Assembly (NCBI RefSeq): GCF_013085255.1
Contig: NZ_JABFCX010000003.1
Coordinates: 939,288-1,003,287, forward strand
Reading direction: 5' to 3'
DNA: 64,000 nucleotides
Source of the DNA: Parvularcula mediterranea
GTDB taxonomy: Bacteria > Pseudomonadota > Alphaproteobacteria > Caulobacterales > Parvularculaceae
Each line of letters begins with the position of its first letter. Position 1 is the first letter of the stretch. Below, one piece after another: positions 22,588 to 32,868 of this stretch. A program made the position numbers and the translations under genes. Under the pieces are notes generated by a model. The model was not told the DNA's origin and did no database searches. It saw nothing but the letters and a program-made list of their open reading frames with translations.

Positions 22588-24228
22588 ATGAACCTTGCGC
22601 CGACCCTTAGAGTTCAGACCTGGCTCAGGCACTCCGCCGAGAGGGCCGCGACCCTGACCGACATCAAGGTCTGGCTCCTCGCCGCGGTGACGGGTGTCCT
22701 CACCACCTACGGCGTTATCGGCTTCATCCTTGCGATCGAATGGATCACTGAGTGGGCCTATGGCGAGCCGGCCGAAATGCTGGCCGAGGGCGCGAGGGCA
22801 CTCGCACCCTGGCGGGCGTTCGTCGTGCCGGTGGCCGGGGGCGTGATCGTCGGTTTCCTCCTCTGGTGGTCACGCAGGTCAGGCTGGATCTCCGATTTCC
22901 GGTGTCAGGGCGTGGCGGAAGTGATCGAAGCCCGCGCCCGCCCTCCGGGAGCGATCACCATGCGCGGCGGCCTCATCAACACCGCCGTCTGCGCGATTGC
23001 GCTGGGTTCAGGATCGAGCGCAGGTCGCGAGGGGCCTGCTGTTCTCCTAGGCGGAGCGTTCTCCGTTCTGGTCTCCAAGCGGTTTGGCCTCTCCGCGCGG
23101 GACAGCCGGACCTTGCTCGGCTGCGCAGCGGCTGCCGCGGTGTCGGCGGCCTTCAATGCGCCTATCGCAGGGGTCCTCTTCGCCCTCGAAGTGGTTCTGT
23201 CGAACTACGCCCTGTCGATCTTTGCGCCCATCGCTCTTTCCTCGATCATCGCGACACTGATCGCCCGGTATCACCTTGGCGATCTCCACCGCTTCGTGAT
23301 CCCCGAATATGGCGGCGCTGCGCCCCTCGACCTCGCCCTCGGAGGCAGCCTCGGGCTGATCGCAGGGGCGGTGTCGATCCTGTTTCTCGTTGCCGCTGCT
23401 TGGGGGCGGTCGGCCTCGCGTTGGTCGGTCTCGAGGCTGAGACTGCCCCAGCCCCTCCTCCCCGTGATTGCCGGGGTCGGCATGGGCGCGGTGGGCATCG
23501 TGCTGCCCGAGGCCCTCGGCTATGGCTACCAGGCGACAACGGAAGCGCTGGCGGGGAATTATACGCTCGGCCTACTGACGATCCTTCTCCTCGCGAAGGT
23601 TTTCACGACAGTCCTTTGCCTTTCGTGCCGCTTCGGCACCGGCGTCTTCTCAGGCGGCATCTTCCTTGGCGCCATGTCAGGGGCGGCGTTCGGCATCGTC
23701 ATGAACATGATCTTCGGACCGTTCATCGCCTCGCCGACCTTCTTCGCCATGATCGGCATGGGCGCCGTCTCAGGCGCCATCATCGGTGCGCCGATTTCGA
23801 CGACGCTGATCGTTTTCGAACTGACCGGCGACTACACGATGACAGCAGCGCTGATGATCGCGGTCGGCATCGCAACCGTCCTGACACAGATCTTCTTCGG
23901 CACGAGCTGGTTCCACTTCCAGCTGAACCAGCGGGGCTACGACCTCTCCGAAGGCCCGCAGGGCGTCATCCTCCAGACCATCCGTGTGCGCGACGTCATG
24001 CGCCCGGTCCCCGACAGCGCCGCGCCGCTGGAGGACGACACGCCGCGCCTCTCAGCCAACCAGACCCTGGGCGATGCCCTTGCGGAGATGTCCAAGCTGA
24101 AGCTCGACGCCATGCCCGTGACCACCGCCAAGGATCAGAACAAACTCCTCGGCACCATCACCCAGATCCGGGCCCTCAGGACCTACAACAAAGCCCTCGT
24201 CGACAGCCACATCGAGCACCACCGCTAG
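22588..24228 (+). CDS. ClC-family chloride channel/antiporter with a CBS region
   Basis: This 546-residue membrane protein has the ClC signatures: GSGSSAGREGPAVLLGG (about residues 138-154) containing the gating glutamate in GREGP, and CRFGTGVFSGGIFLGAMSGAAFG (about 346-368) matching the second anion-binding loop. About 10-11 hydrophobic segments span residues 28-450. The C-terminal part (from VRDVMRPVPDS, about residue 470) resembles one CBS domain. ClC proteins exchange chloride for protons or conduct chloride. The E. coli external gate glutamate is conserved, while the Ser of the usual GSGIP is kept within GSGSS. A GTG at 22567 is an alternative start; neither has a good Shine-Dalgarno site. 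Confidence 0.92.
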   Translation: MNLAPTLRVQTWLRHSAERAATLTDIKVWLLAAVTGVLTTYGVIGFILAIEWITEWAYGEPAEMLAEGARALAPWRAFVVPVAGGVIVGFLLWWSRRSGWISDFRCQGVAEVIEARARPPGAITMRGGLINTAVCAIALGSGSSAGREGPAVLLGGAFSVLVSKRFGLSARDSRTLLGCAAAAAVSAAFNAPIAGVLFALEVVLSNYALSIFAPIALSSIIATLIARYHLGDLHRFVIPEYGGAAPLDLALGGSLGLIAGAVSILFLVAAAWGRSASRWSVSRLRLPQPLLPVIAGVGMGAVGIVLPEALGYGYQATTEALAGNYTLGLLTILLLAKVFTTVLCLSCRFGTGVFSGGIFLGAMSGAAFGIVMNMIFGPFIASPTFFAMIGMGAVSGAIIGAPISTTLIVFELTGDYTMTAALMIAVGIATVLTQIFFGTSWFHFQLNQRGYDLSEGPQGVILQTIRVRDVMRPVPDSAAPLEDDTPRLSANQTLGDALAEMSKLKLDAMPVTTAKDQNKLLGTITQIRALRTYNKALVDSHIEHHR

Positions 24229-24234
24229 GGCTGG

Positions 24235-24254
24235 AGTCCGGCGTAATCCGGACT
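24235..24254. terminator. Hairpin between convergent genes
   Basis: A perfect 7-bp stem (AGTCCGG 24235-24241 with CCGGACT 24248-24254) closes a 6-base loop directly after the ClC stop codon and at the stop of the opposite gene. It could slow transcription from both sides, but there is no T run on either strand. Confidence 0.4.
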
Positions 24255-24945
24255 AACGCCGCAGTCGCCTGAGGCCCCCGGCGCCCATCAGAACGGTCAG
24301 CATGAGCAGACCGCCCGCGGGTAATGGAACCACAAACTCGGCAGAGGCGCCGAGGCCATTGATCTCGAATGACTGACCGCTCGACAGGAACAGCGCCTCG
24401 CTGCAATCGGACGCATCGCAGAACCAGAACGCCTTTCCCACAGCAGGGGTGATTGTCGCAAGGATCCCGAGGGGCAGGCGCCCATCGGTCTCAAAAAGCG
24501 CGTCAGGGATCGGTGTGCTGAAGGTCGGCGTCAGCGTGTCGGAGGTGAAAGTGAATCCACCAACCGTCCAATCGTAGGAGACGTCGAGATCATCGGCATT
24601 GAGGAGACCGACATCATCGCCGGTTGCGGAGCCTTCGAAAGCCAGAAGGTCCCCCGCTACGAACCGGTAGAAATCCGCTACCGAGCAGCGATCCTCAGGC
24701 AGGGCCGAGAGCTCGATATCCCGAAAGGCCGGGATTAATGTGCCCGGGGTGCCGCTGCCGTCCTCGTTGAACACGGCAAGCTGCAACGTGCCCCCGCCGC
24801 CCCCCCCGCTGCCATCTGTATTGCAGACGCCGCCAGACCCATCGCTGGACCCGCCGGAACGCACCAACCGTGCATCCGCTGTTGTCGCGCACAGGAAAAC
24901 CGCTAGCCCGAAGGCCGCCCAATCTCTTACCGTCACCATCCGCAC
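24253..24945 (-). CDS. Exported protein with a VPLPA-type C-terminal sorting signal
   Basis: The 230-residue protein has an N-terminal signal peptide (hydrophobic residues about 9-23, ending TADA), a Gly/Ser-rich linker (about 30-50), a beta-rich middle with three cysteine-containing spots, and a C-terminus that reads VPLPAGG, a hydrophobic helix, then RRLRR. That tripartite tail matches the VPLPA-CTERM class of exosortase-type sorting signals, which hold a protein in the membrane until a dedicated transpeptidase-like enzyme cleaves it. No exosortase gene lies in the window. The start is the GTG at 24945 with GGGGGA six bases upstream, better than the ATG at 24939. Its biological role is unknown; a Wzy-like gene lies nearby. 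Confidence 0.72.
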   Translation of the reverse strand: MRMVTVRDWAAFGLAVFLCATTADARLVRSGGSSDGSGGVCNTDGSGGGGGGTLQLAVFNEDGSGTPGTLIPAFRDIELSALPEDRCSVADFYRFVAGDLLAFEGSATGDDVGLLNADDLDVSYDWTVGGFTFTSDTLTPTFSTPIPDALFETDGRLPLGILATITPAVGKAFWFCDASDCSEALFLSSGQSFEINGLGASAEFVVPLPAGGLLMLTVLMGAGGLRRLRR

Positions 24946-25057
24946 CGCAGATCCCCCAAGAGCAATTGTTAACGTGCATTAAGACACAGGCAATGACCGG
25001 GCGCAAACCGGCCTTTCCCGAATTGCCCGTCGCCCCATGCCGCGCTAGCCCATCGTG

Positions 25058-25726
25058 ATGACCCAACAGCCTCCGTTCCAAGTCCAGATCGTCCCCGTCA
25101 CGCCCTTCCAGCAGAACTGCTCGATTATCCGCGCGGCCAATGGCGATGCGGCGGTGATCGACCCGGGCGGCGAGGTCGACAAGCTTCTCGCTGCCGCCGA
25201 GGCGATGAAGGCGGATATCAAGAAGATCTGGCTCACCCACGGCCATCTCGACCATGCGTCGGGAGCCATGGAGCTGAAGAAGCGGACCGGCGCGACCATC
25301 GAAGGCGCCCATCAGGAGGAGGTCTTCTGGTTATCCCAGATCGCTGAGCAGTCCCTGCGCTTCGGTGTCGATGCGCAGGGCGAGAACGTGGTGCCTGACC
25401 GCTGGCTCGATGATGGTGACACGGTGGAGATCGGGGGCGTCGTGTTCGACGTCTACTTCACCCCAGGTCACACGCCGGGGCATGTCGTCTTCCACCAAAA
25501 AGATGCCAGGCTCGCCTTTGTCGGTGACGTCCTCTTCAAGGGCTCGATCGGCAGAACGGACTTCCCGCGCGGCGATCACCAGACGCTCCTCAACTCGATC
25601 ACCGAAAAGCTCTGGCCGCTCGGCAACGATACGAGGTTTGTATCAGGGCACGGACCGATCTCGACGTTCGGCGAGGAGCGCCGCTCCAACGCCTTCGTCG
25701 CCGATCACGTCCTCGCCGGGAACTAG
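25058..25726 (+). CDS. MBL-fold metallohydrolase (glyoxalase II-like)
   Basis: The 222-residue protein is a metallo-beta-lactamase fold hydrolase of the glyoxalase II/YcbL-like branch. The metal-binding motif is H61-G-H63-L-D65-H66, followed by the third ligand in TPGHTPGHVVF and the bridging Asp in AFVGDVLFKGSIGRTDFPRGD, then the final His in RFVSGHGP. That full ligand set argues for an active enzyme. The substrate may be S-lactoylglutathione or another thioester; length (shorter than GloB) favours the YcbL-type group. A GTG directly before the ATG at 25058 is a possible start. It has no signal peptide. Confidence 0.9.
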   Translation: MTQQPPFQVQIVPVTPFQQNCSIIRAANGDAAVIDPGGEVDKLLAAAEAMKADIKKIWLTHGHLDHASGAMELKKRTGATIEGAHQEEVFWLSQIAEQSLRFGVDAQGENVVPDRWLDDGDTVEIGGVVFDVYFTPGHTPGHVVFHQKDARLAFVGDVLFKGSIGRTDFPRGDHQTLLNSITEKLWPLGNDTRFVSGHGPISTFGEERRSNAFVADHVLAGN

Positions 25727-25729
25727 GGT

Positions 25730-27244
25730 CTACTCCGCAGGCTGCGGATAGGCGCCCGGTAAGCTCTGTTTTGCTTCGGAAGGCACCTCTTCCCGCGCCA
25801 GCTCACGCGCCACGGCCGTGACGTAAGCTCGGCAGAGCGCCACCTGCACCACGGCGAACTCGAAGGTGAAGCTGATGAAGCTCGACGTCAGCCCCATCAT
25901 CATGATGCCGATGCCGTAAATCGCCAGAAGCTCGCCGTAGACGACCATCTCCTTTGATCGCTCATCCTCTCGAGCACGCAGTTTCTGTGCGTTACCCATG
26001 GCCATCCGTATGCCCAAGATATGCGAGCCGGTCCATAGACTTACGCCGATGATGCCGGAGCCGAGGGCAATCTGAAGGTAGGAGTTGGTGAAGTCGACAA
26101 ACCCTTCGCCGGTGACGAGGTCATCGAAAATCGGATCGAAGTAGTAGTATGAATCGCCAAAGAGCGGGTTCTGCCCCAGTTTCTGCATCGCAGTCTCAAA
26201 GAGCCGCTGGCGATAGTCGAAGGAATTATACCCTTCCATCGAACCAAAGTCGTAGTTGAGCGCGATCGGGAACAGGACAAAGACTGCGACGATCGCACCG
26301 AACATCACAAACTTCCGCAGGCCGAGACTTGGCAAACGGAAATAGATCAGCATGCCGAACATGGCGACGAACAGCAGGTATGCCGTCCGCGCTTTCGTGT
26401 CCTGAGCGAGGAAAAGCGCCAGGAGAACGCCAGCAAATACAGCAAGCTTCGGAAGCGTCAGCCACCTTCTGAGGCAGTAGAGCGTCACGCCGAGAGTGAG
26501 CATCATGTAGCTCAGGAAGAACGGGTCGAACTGAAGGGAGAGCCGGATACCGCCGTGCCTGATCAGGGCGAGGTAGTTGAACTCGGTGATCTCACCGTAG
26601 AAGTGCCAGTTTCTTGCCGACGAAAGAACCGCCAGCGCGCCGAGGCACAAGAGGAACACGAAGAAGGCCGTGAAGTAGGCCCGCATCCCCTCGTAGGATC
26701 CGAGCCACTTTCTCAGCACGAGATAGACGACCACCGTCTCGAGCACGTGCAGGACCTGAACCCTCAGCGCCGATGTGAACGTCTCGGGCGACCTGAGCAG
26801 CATCATAGCCCAGAAGACCGCGAACCCCAGGAACAGGATGTCGAGCAGCGCCCCGCCATCCTTGACCTTCTTCCGGCTCATCAGAAGCAGCGGGAGACCC
26901 ATGAAGACCTGGAACAGGATGTCCGACCGCAGGATGACGAGGTAATTGATCCCCGGGAAAGGGACGTAATACGGAAACCGTTCCGGGATGATCAGGATGA
27001 GCATGACGAAGAGCGCCGCGCGCTTTTCGGGATCCTTGGGACTGATCAGCAGCCCTGCCACTAGGAGCAGGACGTATTTCAGAGGTGGGCTTCCAAAGAC
27101 GAAGAGGATGCTCGTCAGGACGATGTAGGCGAGGAAGGTCGCCCGCCTGGTCTCGGCGTCACCCCACTTGGTCCAGGGCAGCCACATGGCTGCGCCCAGG
27201 ATAGGCAGGAAAAACACCAGGTATTTGGCGGTGCTGGAAAGCAA
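25730..27244 (-). CDS. O-antigen ligase/polymerase-like membrane protein
   Basis: The 504-residue protein has about 11-12 predicted membrane helices with a large loop between late helices (about residues 325-400, containing FDYRQRLFETAMQKLGQNPLFGDS), the arrangement of Wzy polymerases and WaaL ligases that act on lipid-linked sugars on the periplasmic face. The RQRLF and NPLFG motif style in the loop fits the O-antigen ligase family. A short charged cytoplasmic tail follows. It is divergent from a Wzx-like flippase gene, which supports a polysaccharide role, but no glycosyltransferase lies nearby. Which polymer it serves cannot be told. Confidence 0.75.
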   Translation of the reverse strand: MLSSTAKYLVFFLPILGAAMWLPWTKWGDAETRRATFLAYIVLTSILFVFGSPPLKYVLLLVAGLLISPKDPEKRAALFVMLILIIPERFPYYVPFPGINYLVILRSDILFQVFMGLPLLLMSRKKVKDGGALLDILFLGFAVFWAMMLLRSPETFTSALRVQVLHVLETVVVYLVLRKWLGSYEGMRAYFTAFFVFLLCLGALAVLSSARNWHFYGEITEFNYLALIRHGGIRLSLQFDPFFLSYMMLTLGVTLYCLRRWLTLPKLAVFAGVLLALFLAQDTKARTAYLLFVAMFGMLIYFRLPSLGLRKFVMFGAIVAVFVLFPIALNYDFGSMEGYNSFDYRQRLFETAMQKLGQNPLFGDSYYYFDPIFDDLVTGEGFVDFTNSYLQIALGSGIIGVSLWTGSHILGIRMAMGNAQKLRAREDERSKEMVVYGELLAIYGIGIMMMGLTSSFISFTFEFAVVQVALCRAYVTAVARELAREEVPSEAKQSLPGAYPQPAE

Positions 27245-27441
27245 GAGGCCTTGCTCCTCGATACGTCAGGACTGTCTTCCGACAAGAAAGTTAGCAGACG
27301 CGAAAAACCCGGCCGTTCACGAAAGCGTTTCCGTCTTGCCAGCCAGCACGCTACGCGCAACCTCTTGCCAACCTGCCCACGCTATATCCATCCTTGAGGG
27401 ACAGTGACTGCCCCTCCCGACGTCACGCAAGGCCACGCCCC

Positions 27442-28821
27442 ATGATTGAAGCCGTCCGCATGAGAGCCGGCAGGCTGCGCGACCTTCTTCTGCCTTCGCA
27501 GACCATGCGTGCGGCCGGCTCTGTGGCGGGCCTGACCTTCCTCGAGCTTTCCACCACCACGGTGATGAAGCTTGCGTCGAACCTCATCCTCGCGCGCCTC
27601 GTCGTCCCTGAAGCCTTCGGCCTGATCGCCGTTGCCATGACCATCAACGTCGCTATGACGATGATGTCGGACATCGGCCTCAGGAGCTCGGTCATCCGCT
27701 CCCCGAATGGCGCAGAGCCTGACTTCCTCAGGACTGTCTGGACGCTTAACGCGATCAAGGGCTTCCTGCTGTCAGCCTTTGTGGTCGGCCTTGCCTATGC
27801 CCTGACCCTCGACGGACCGCGGAGTCTCATTCCCGAAGCCTCGATCCTCGCCGATCCGGCGGCGCCTGCGGTCATCACTGTCACAGGCATCACGCTCTTC
27901 TTCGGCAATCTGAAATCCGCCAACGACCTGCGGCTCGAGCGTCACCAGAACGTGCTGCGCAATGTTCTCCTGGCCATCGCGGTTCAGGTCGCGGCGACCG
28001 TGACCACCCTCGTTGCAGCGTTTCAGGGCCTTGATGTCTGGGCCTTCGTGCTCGGTGTCGTGGTGGGCTCCAGTTGCCAGACGATCCTCAGCCACATCGT
28101 CCTTCCGGGCCCGCGCATGGGTTTCCACCTCGATATGGCCCATGTGAAGGAGATCATTTCGTTCGGGAAATGGCTCTTCCTCTCCACATTCCTTTTGCTG
28201 ATCCTCCAGCGCGGCGACATTTTCTTCTTCGCCGGCACCTTCGATGCCCAGACCTTCGCCCTCTATTCGGTGGCCATCATCTGGTCGAAGGCCGCTTTCA
28301 ACGTCTTCAGCCGCCTTCTGAACAAGGCCTGCTTCCCGGCCTTCAGCGCGGCATCGCGGGTTTCCCATGAGGAGATGCGCAAGACCTATCGGAAGCTGCG
28401 CCTGATCGTCGACGCCGTGATCGTTGCGACGGTTATCGGGGTCTTTTTCTGCGCCGAGTTCGCCTTCGAGATCATGTATCCGGAGAAGTTCCATCCGGCG
28501 GGCGGCTACCTGAAGATCCTCATCCTCGGCTTCCTCTTCCTGCCCTTCAACCTCATCCAGATGTGCGAGCTCGCCATGGGCAAGAGCCGCAAGCTCTTCA
28601 TCGTGCAGCTCGCAGGCGCGACCTACACGGTCGTCGCGCTGCCCATTGCCTATGCTTTGGGCGGTCCGCTCGCGACCATGGCAGCTTTCGCAGGTCGTTT
28701 CGGCGTCAACGCGATCATCGCCGTCTGGCGCGCGAGCCCTGTCATCGGCATCCGCTGGCAGGATGAGATCCGTCTCCCCATCCTTTTCGCAGTGTTTCTG
28801 CTGTTCGCATTCACGAGCTGA
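27442..28821 (+). CDS. Wzx-like polysaccharide flippase (MOP superfamily)
   Basis: The 459-residue protein has about 12-14 hydrophobic helices and the start typical of lipid-linked oligosaccharide flippases: GLTFLELSTTTVMKLASNLILARLVVPEAFGLIAVA, where a multi-pass bundle begins with the 'ARLVxPExFGLIAVA' pattern, then SDIGLRSSVIRSP in the second part of the N-lobe. Such proteins flip undecaprenyl-linked repeat units across the inner membrane for Wzy to polymerise. I chose the ATG at 27442; a TTG at 27394 only adds an arginine/proline-rich tail. The promoter must lie in the about 200-bp gap shared with the Wzy-like gene. Confidence 0.82.
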   Translation: MIEAVRMRAGRLRDLLLPSQTMRAAGSVAGLTFLELSTTTVMKLASNLILARLVVPEAFGLIAVAMTINVAMTMMSDIGLRSSVIRSPNGAEPDFLRTVWTLNAIKGFLLSAFVVGLAYALTLDGPRSLIPEASILADPAAPAVITVTGITLFFGNLKSANDLRLERHQNVLRNVLLAIAVQVAATVTTLVAAFQGLDVWAFVLGVVVGSSCQTILSHIVLPGPRMGFHLDMAHVKEIISFGKWLFLSTFLLLILQRGDIFFFAGTFDAQTFALYSVAIIWSKAAFNVFSRLLNKACFPAFSAASRVSHEEMRKTYRKLRLIVDAVIVATVIGVFFCAEFAFEIMYPEKFHPAGGYLKILILGFLFLPFNLIQMCELAMGKSRKLFIVQLAGATYTVVALPIAYALGGPLATMAAFAGRFGVNAIIAVWRASPVIGIRWQDEIRLPILFAVFLLFAFTS

Positions 28822-28869
28822 GCCGCGAGCGCTGCGATAGGCAAAATCTAGTGTTGCGTTGACCGCTGG

Positions 28870-28900
28870 CGCGCATTAACGGCTCAGCCGTTTACGCGCG
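28870..28900 (+). promoter_or_regulatory. Inverted repeat in the carB leader
   Basis: Two 14-base arms (28870-28883 and 28887-28900) match at 12 of 14 positions around a TCA loop, with the core AACGGC-TCA-GCCGTT. The repeat lies about 75 bases before the carB start and after the flippase stop. It could be an operator, the flippase terminator, or an attenuator; no T run follows it. Confidence 0.4.
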
Positions 28901-28974
28901 GTTTGCCTAAATTCGGGTCCCCCTATCTCGGACAGTGAGCCGCCGATCAAAAGCGCCTAGCCGGAGGAACCAGC

Positions 28975-31900
28975 ATGCCCAGACGCACCGATATCGAGAG
29001 CATTCTCATCATCGGGGCGGGCCCGATCATTATCGGCCAGGCCTGCGAATTCGACTATTCCGGCGTCCAGGCCGTGAAAGCGCTGAAGGAAGAGGGCTAC
29101 CGGGTGATCCTGGTGAACTCGAACCCGGCGACGATCATGACGGACCCTGAGTTCGCCGATGCCACCTACATCGAGCCGATCACTCCCGAGTTCGTTGCCA
29201 AGGTCATCGAGAAGGAGCGCCCCGACGCTCTCCTGCCGACCATGGGCGGCCAGACCGCGCTCAACTGCGCCCTCGCCCTCGAAGAAGACGGCACGCTTGA
29301 GAAGTTCGGCGTCGAAATGATCGGCGCCCGCGCCGACGCCATCGACAAGGCCGAGGACCGGGAGAAGTTCCGGGTCGCGATGGAGAAGATCGGCCTTGAG
29401 AACCCCCGCTCCGCCATCGCCTCCTCGCCTGAGATCCGCGACGAGAACGGCAAGCTGACGGGCTATGACCGGATCCAGGGCTATGCTCAGGCGATGAAGG
29501 CCCTCGACGAAATCGGCCTTCCCGCCATCATCCGCCCCGCCTTTACCCTTGGCGGCACCGGCGGCGGCATTGCCTACAACAAGGACGAGTATGCCGAGAT
29601 CGTCCGTGCAGGGATCGAAGCCTCGCCGGTCGGGCAGGTCCTGATCGACGAGTCGCTCCTCGGTTGGAAAGAGTATGAGATGGAGGTGGTCCGCGACCGC
29701 GCGGATAACTGCATCATCGTCTGCTCCATCGAGAACGTCGACGCGATGGGCGTTCACACAGGCGACTCGATCACCGTGGCACCCGCCATGACGCTTACGG
29801 ACAAAGAGTATCAGAAGATGCGCTCCGCCTCGATTGCGGTCCTGCGCGAGATCGGCGTCGAGACCGGCGGCTCGAACGTTCAGTGGGCGGTCAATCCTGA
29901 AGATGGCCGCCTCGTCGTCATCGAGATGAACCCGCGGGTCTCGCGCTCGTCAGCGCTTGCCTCGAAGGCCACGGGTTTCCCGATTGCCCGGGTCGCGGCC
30001 AAGCTTGCCGTCGGCTATACCCTCGATGAGCTGAGGAACGACATCACGGGCGGTGTGATCCCTTCGTCCTTCGAGCCGTCGATCGACTATGTGGTCACCA
30101 AGATCCCGCGCTTTGCCTTCGAGAAGTTCCCCGGCACCAAGCCTAATCTCTCCACCGCCATGAAGTCCGTAGGCGAAGTGATGGCCATCGGCCGGACATT
30201 CCAGGAGAGCCTGCAGAAGGCCCTGCGCGGTCTTGAGACCGGCCTTTGCGGCCTCGACCCGATTGCGGTCCCCGGCATTGGTGGTGACGATGATATCGCG
30301 GCGCTTCGCAAGGCCCTCAGCGCGCCAACGCCTGAACGCCTCCGTGTCGCGGCCCAGGCCATGCGCATGGGCCTGCCTGCCGAACAGATCCGTATGGTGA
30401 CGGCTTACGATCCCTGGTTCATCGAGCAAATGCAGGGGATCATCGAGGCCGAGAAAGAGATCGAGCGCGCAGGGCTTCCTGCCGACTCAGCTGGCCTTCA
30501 CAAACTCAAATCGATGGGCTTCTCCGACGAACGCCTCGCCCAGCTGGCCGAAGGCACGGCCGACGAAGTGCGCGAGCTCCGCGAAGAGCTCCGTGTGCTG
30601 CCGACCTTCAAGCGGATCGACAGCTGCGCAGGCGAATTCAAGGCGGCGACCCCTTACCTCTACTCGACCTATGAGCCCCACGGCGAAGACGAGGCCGATG
30701 TCTCGGACCGCAAGAAGGTCGTCATCCTCGGCGGTGGCCCGAACCGGATCGGCCAGGGGATCGAGTTCGACTATTGCTGTGTCCACGCAGCCTTTGCCCT
30801 CGCCGATGCAGACATCGAATCGGTCATGGTCAACTGCAACCCCGAAACGGTGTCCACGGACTATGACACGTCAGACCGTCTCTATTTCGAGCCCCTGACG
30901 GCCGAGGACACCTACGCCCTCATCAAGCGCGAGATGGAGAAGGGTGAACTGCTCGGTGTCATCGTCCAGTATGGCGGCCAGACCCCGCTCAACCTCGCGC
31001 GGCCCCTTGCCGACCTCGGCGTTCCGATCCTCGGCACCCCGGTCGAAGCGATCGAGCGCGCCGAGGACCGTCAGCAGTTCATCGACCTCGTCAACAAGCT
31101 CGATCTGAAACAGCCGCCGGGCGCCACCGCCGCGACCCGCGAAGAGGTCTTCCTCGCCGCCGAGAAAGTCGGCTACCCGCTGGTCACCCGCCCAAGCTTT
31201 GTCCTTGGCGGCCGGGCCATGGAGATCGTCCGCGACGAGCCTTCGCTTGCCAACTATCTCAACAACTCGAACGTTCAGTTCTCGGAGAGTGCGCCACTCC
31301 TCCTCGACCACTATCTCGACAACGCCACCGAGTGCGATGTCGATGCGATCTGTGACGGCGAGGATGTCTACATCGCAGGCATCCTCGAACACATCGAAGA
31401 GGCAGGCGTCCACTCAGGCGACAGCGCCTGCTCCCTCCCCGCCTATTCCCTCAGCCATGAGCTGCGTGAGGAAATGGCCCGCCAGACAAAGGCCCTCGCG
31501 CTGGAGCTCGGCGTGCGCGGCCTGATGAATGTTCAGTACGCGATCAAGGATGGCACCGTCTACCTGATCGAGGTCAACCCGCGCGCCTCGCGCAGTGCCC
31601 CCTTCGTCGCCAAGGCCACGGGCGTTCCGGTCGCAAGGATCGGTGCACGGATCATGGCGGGCGCGAAGCTTTCGGACTTCAACCTCAAGCCCTACCACCT
31701 CACCCACACAGCGGTGAAAGAAGTCGTCTTCCCGTTCAGCCGCTTCCCCGGCGTCGACACGGTGCTCGGCCCGGAGATGCGCTCGACCGGCGAGGTGATG
31801 GGCATCGACGAAGACTTCGACAAGGCCCGCGCCAAGTCGCTGATCGGCGCTGGCGTCACCGTGCCTCTCGAAGGCTGCGTCTTCATTTCGGTGAAGGACG

Positions 31901-32265
31901 GCGACAAGGAAGGCATCACCCGCGCCGCCCGGCGCCTCGTGGACATGGGCTTCTCCCTGATCGCCACGGGCGGCACGGCGCAGCACCTTGATGACGAAGG
32001 CCTGCCGGTCCGGAAGATCAACAAGGTCCTCGAAGGCCAGCCGCACATTGTCGATGAACTCATCAACGGCACGGTGCAGATGATCTTCAACACCACCGAA
32101 ACGGCCCAGTCGATTCTGGACTCCCGGTCGATCAGGACCACGGCTCTCCAGCGCAAGATCCCCTGCATCACGACCCTCAACGGAGCCCATGCAGCGGTGC
32201 GCGCCATCGAGGCATTGCGCAGGGGCGGCCTTGAAGTCAGGCCTCTGCAGTCTTACAACCGCTGA
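28975..32265 (+). CDS. carB: Carbamoyl-phosphate synthase large subunit
   Basis: CarB makes carbamoyl phosphate for arginine and pyrimidine synthesis with ammonia supplied by CarA. The 1096-residue protein has the duplicated ATP-grasp build: the first half starts with [23 protein letters not shown] and the second with [22 protein letters not shown] (about residue 582), each with the NPRx[15 protein letters not shown] metal-binding loop. The C-terminal allosteric domain (from about residue 960) has [14 protein letters not shown], where UMP and ornithine act in other species. A GGAGG site seven bases upstream supports the start. carA is not next to it, so the two subunits are encoded apart. Confidence 0.98.
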   Translation: MPRRTDIESILIIGAGPIIIGQACEFDYSGVQAVKALKEEGYRVILVNSNPATIMTDPEFADATYIEPITPEFVAKVIEKERPDALLPTMGGQTALNCALALEEDGTLEKFGVEMIGARADAIDKAEDREKFRVAMEKIGLENPRSAIASSPEIRDENGKLTGYDRIQGYAQAMKALDEIGLPAIIRPAFTLGGTGGGIAYNKDEYAEIVRAGIEASPVGQVLIDESLLGWKEYEMEVVRDRADNCIIVCSIENVDAMGVHTGDSITVAPAMTLTDKEYQKMRSASIAVLREIGVETGGSNVQWAVNPEDGRLVVIEMNPRVSRSSALASKATGFPIARVAAKLAVGYTLDELRNDITGGVIPSSFEPSIDYVVTKIPRFAFEKFPGTKPNLSTAMKSVGEVMAIGRTFQESLQKALRGLETGLCGLDPIAVPGIGGDDDIAALRKALSAPTPERLRVAAQAMRMGLPAEQIRMVTAYDPWFIEQMQGIIEAEKEIERAGLPADSAGLHKLKSMGFSDERLAQLAEGTADEVRELREELRVLPTFKRIDSCAGEFKAATPYLYSTYEPHGEDEADVSDRKKVVILGGGPNRIGQGIEFDYCCVHAAFALADADIESVMVNCNPETVSTDYDTSDRLYFEPLTAEDTYALIKREMEKGELLGVIVQYGGQTPLNLARPLADLGVPILGTPVEAIERAEDRQQFIDLVNKLDLKQPPGATAATREEVFLAAEKVGYPLVTRPSFVLGGRAMEIVRDEPSLANYLNNSNVQFSESAPLLLDHYLDNATECDVDAICDGEDVYIAGILEHIEEAGVHSGDSACSLPAYSLSHELREEMARQTKALALELGVRGLMNVQYAIKDGTVYLIEVNPRASRSAPFVAKATGVPVARIGARIMAGAKLSDFNLKPYHLTHTAVKEVVFPFSRFPGVDTVLGPEMRSTGEVMGIDEDFDKARAKSLIGAGVTVPLEGCVFISVKDGDKEGITRAARRLVDMGFSLIATGGTAQHLDDEGLPVRKINKVLEGQPHIVDELINGTVQMIFNTTETAQSILDSRSIRTTALQRKIPCITTLNGAHAAVRAIEALRRGGLEVRPLQSYNR

Positions 32266-32319
32266 TCCACTACACCGCAGACGCAACACGGCTCTGCTCC
32301 TTCGCGGAAAGGCGATGAC

Positions 32320-32793
32320 ATGGACAAGTTTCCGATGACCAAGGCTGGCTTTGACAAGCTGGAGGCGGACATCAAGCACCTCAAAAGCGTCGAGCGCCCG
32401 GCTATCATCCAGGCGATTGCCGAGGCGCGTGCCCATGGCGACCTGTCCGAAAACGCCGAGTACCATGCCGCGAAAGAGCGCCAGTCCTGGATCGAAGGCC
32501 AGGTCCTCGACCTCGAGGACAAGCACTCCCGCGCGCAGGTCGTGGACATCTCCTCCCTCGAAGGCCCGACCGTCCGCTTCGGCGCGACCGTCACGCTGAT
32601 TGATGAGGATACGGAAGAAGAGAAGCGCTACCAGATCGTCGGTGAGCTGGAAGCAGACCTGAAGGTCGGCCGTATCTCCATCGGCTCGCCCATCGCCCGC
32701 GCCCTCATCAACAAGGAAGAGGGCGATAGCGTCGAGGTCGCAGCCCCCGGCGGCAGCCGCGTCTACGAGATCGAGAAGGTCGAGTACCTCTGA
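32320..32793 (+). CDS. greA: Transcription elongation factor GreA
   Basis: GreA rescues backtracked RNA polymerase by stimulating transcript cleavage. The 157-residue protein has the N-terminal coiled-coil (residues about 8-75) with the tip acidic pair in [17 protein letters not shown], where the Asp and Glu that place magnesium in the polymerase channel are kept, and a C-terminal globular domain with [20 protein letters not shown] and [14 protein letters not shown]. Length and motifs are typical. A GGAAAGG site seven bases before the ATG supports the start. It lies 54 bases after carB, a frequent neighbour in alphaproteobacteria, and may be co-transcribed. Confidence 0.97.
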   Translation: MDKFPMTKAGFDKLEADIKHLKSVERPAIIQAIAEARAHGDLSENAEYHAAKERQSWIEGQVLDLEDKHSRAQVVDISSLEGPTVRFGATVTLIDEDTEEEKRYQIVGELEADLKVGRISIGSPIARALINKEEGDSVEVAAPGGSRVYEIEKVEYL

Positions 32794-32868
32794 TCAGGCG
32801 AACGCTGAGGGTTAACCAGCCTTGAAGCTTTACATCCTAAGGTGGCGGGAGCCCTTGGAGCTCTCGCC

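Noticed and set aside
22752-24272. 506-codon Arg/Pro/His-rich frame within the ClC gene
   Set aside because: Composition is typical of a wrong frame and the ClC frame has the selectivity-filter motifs.
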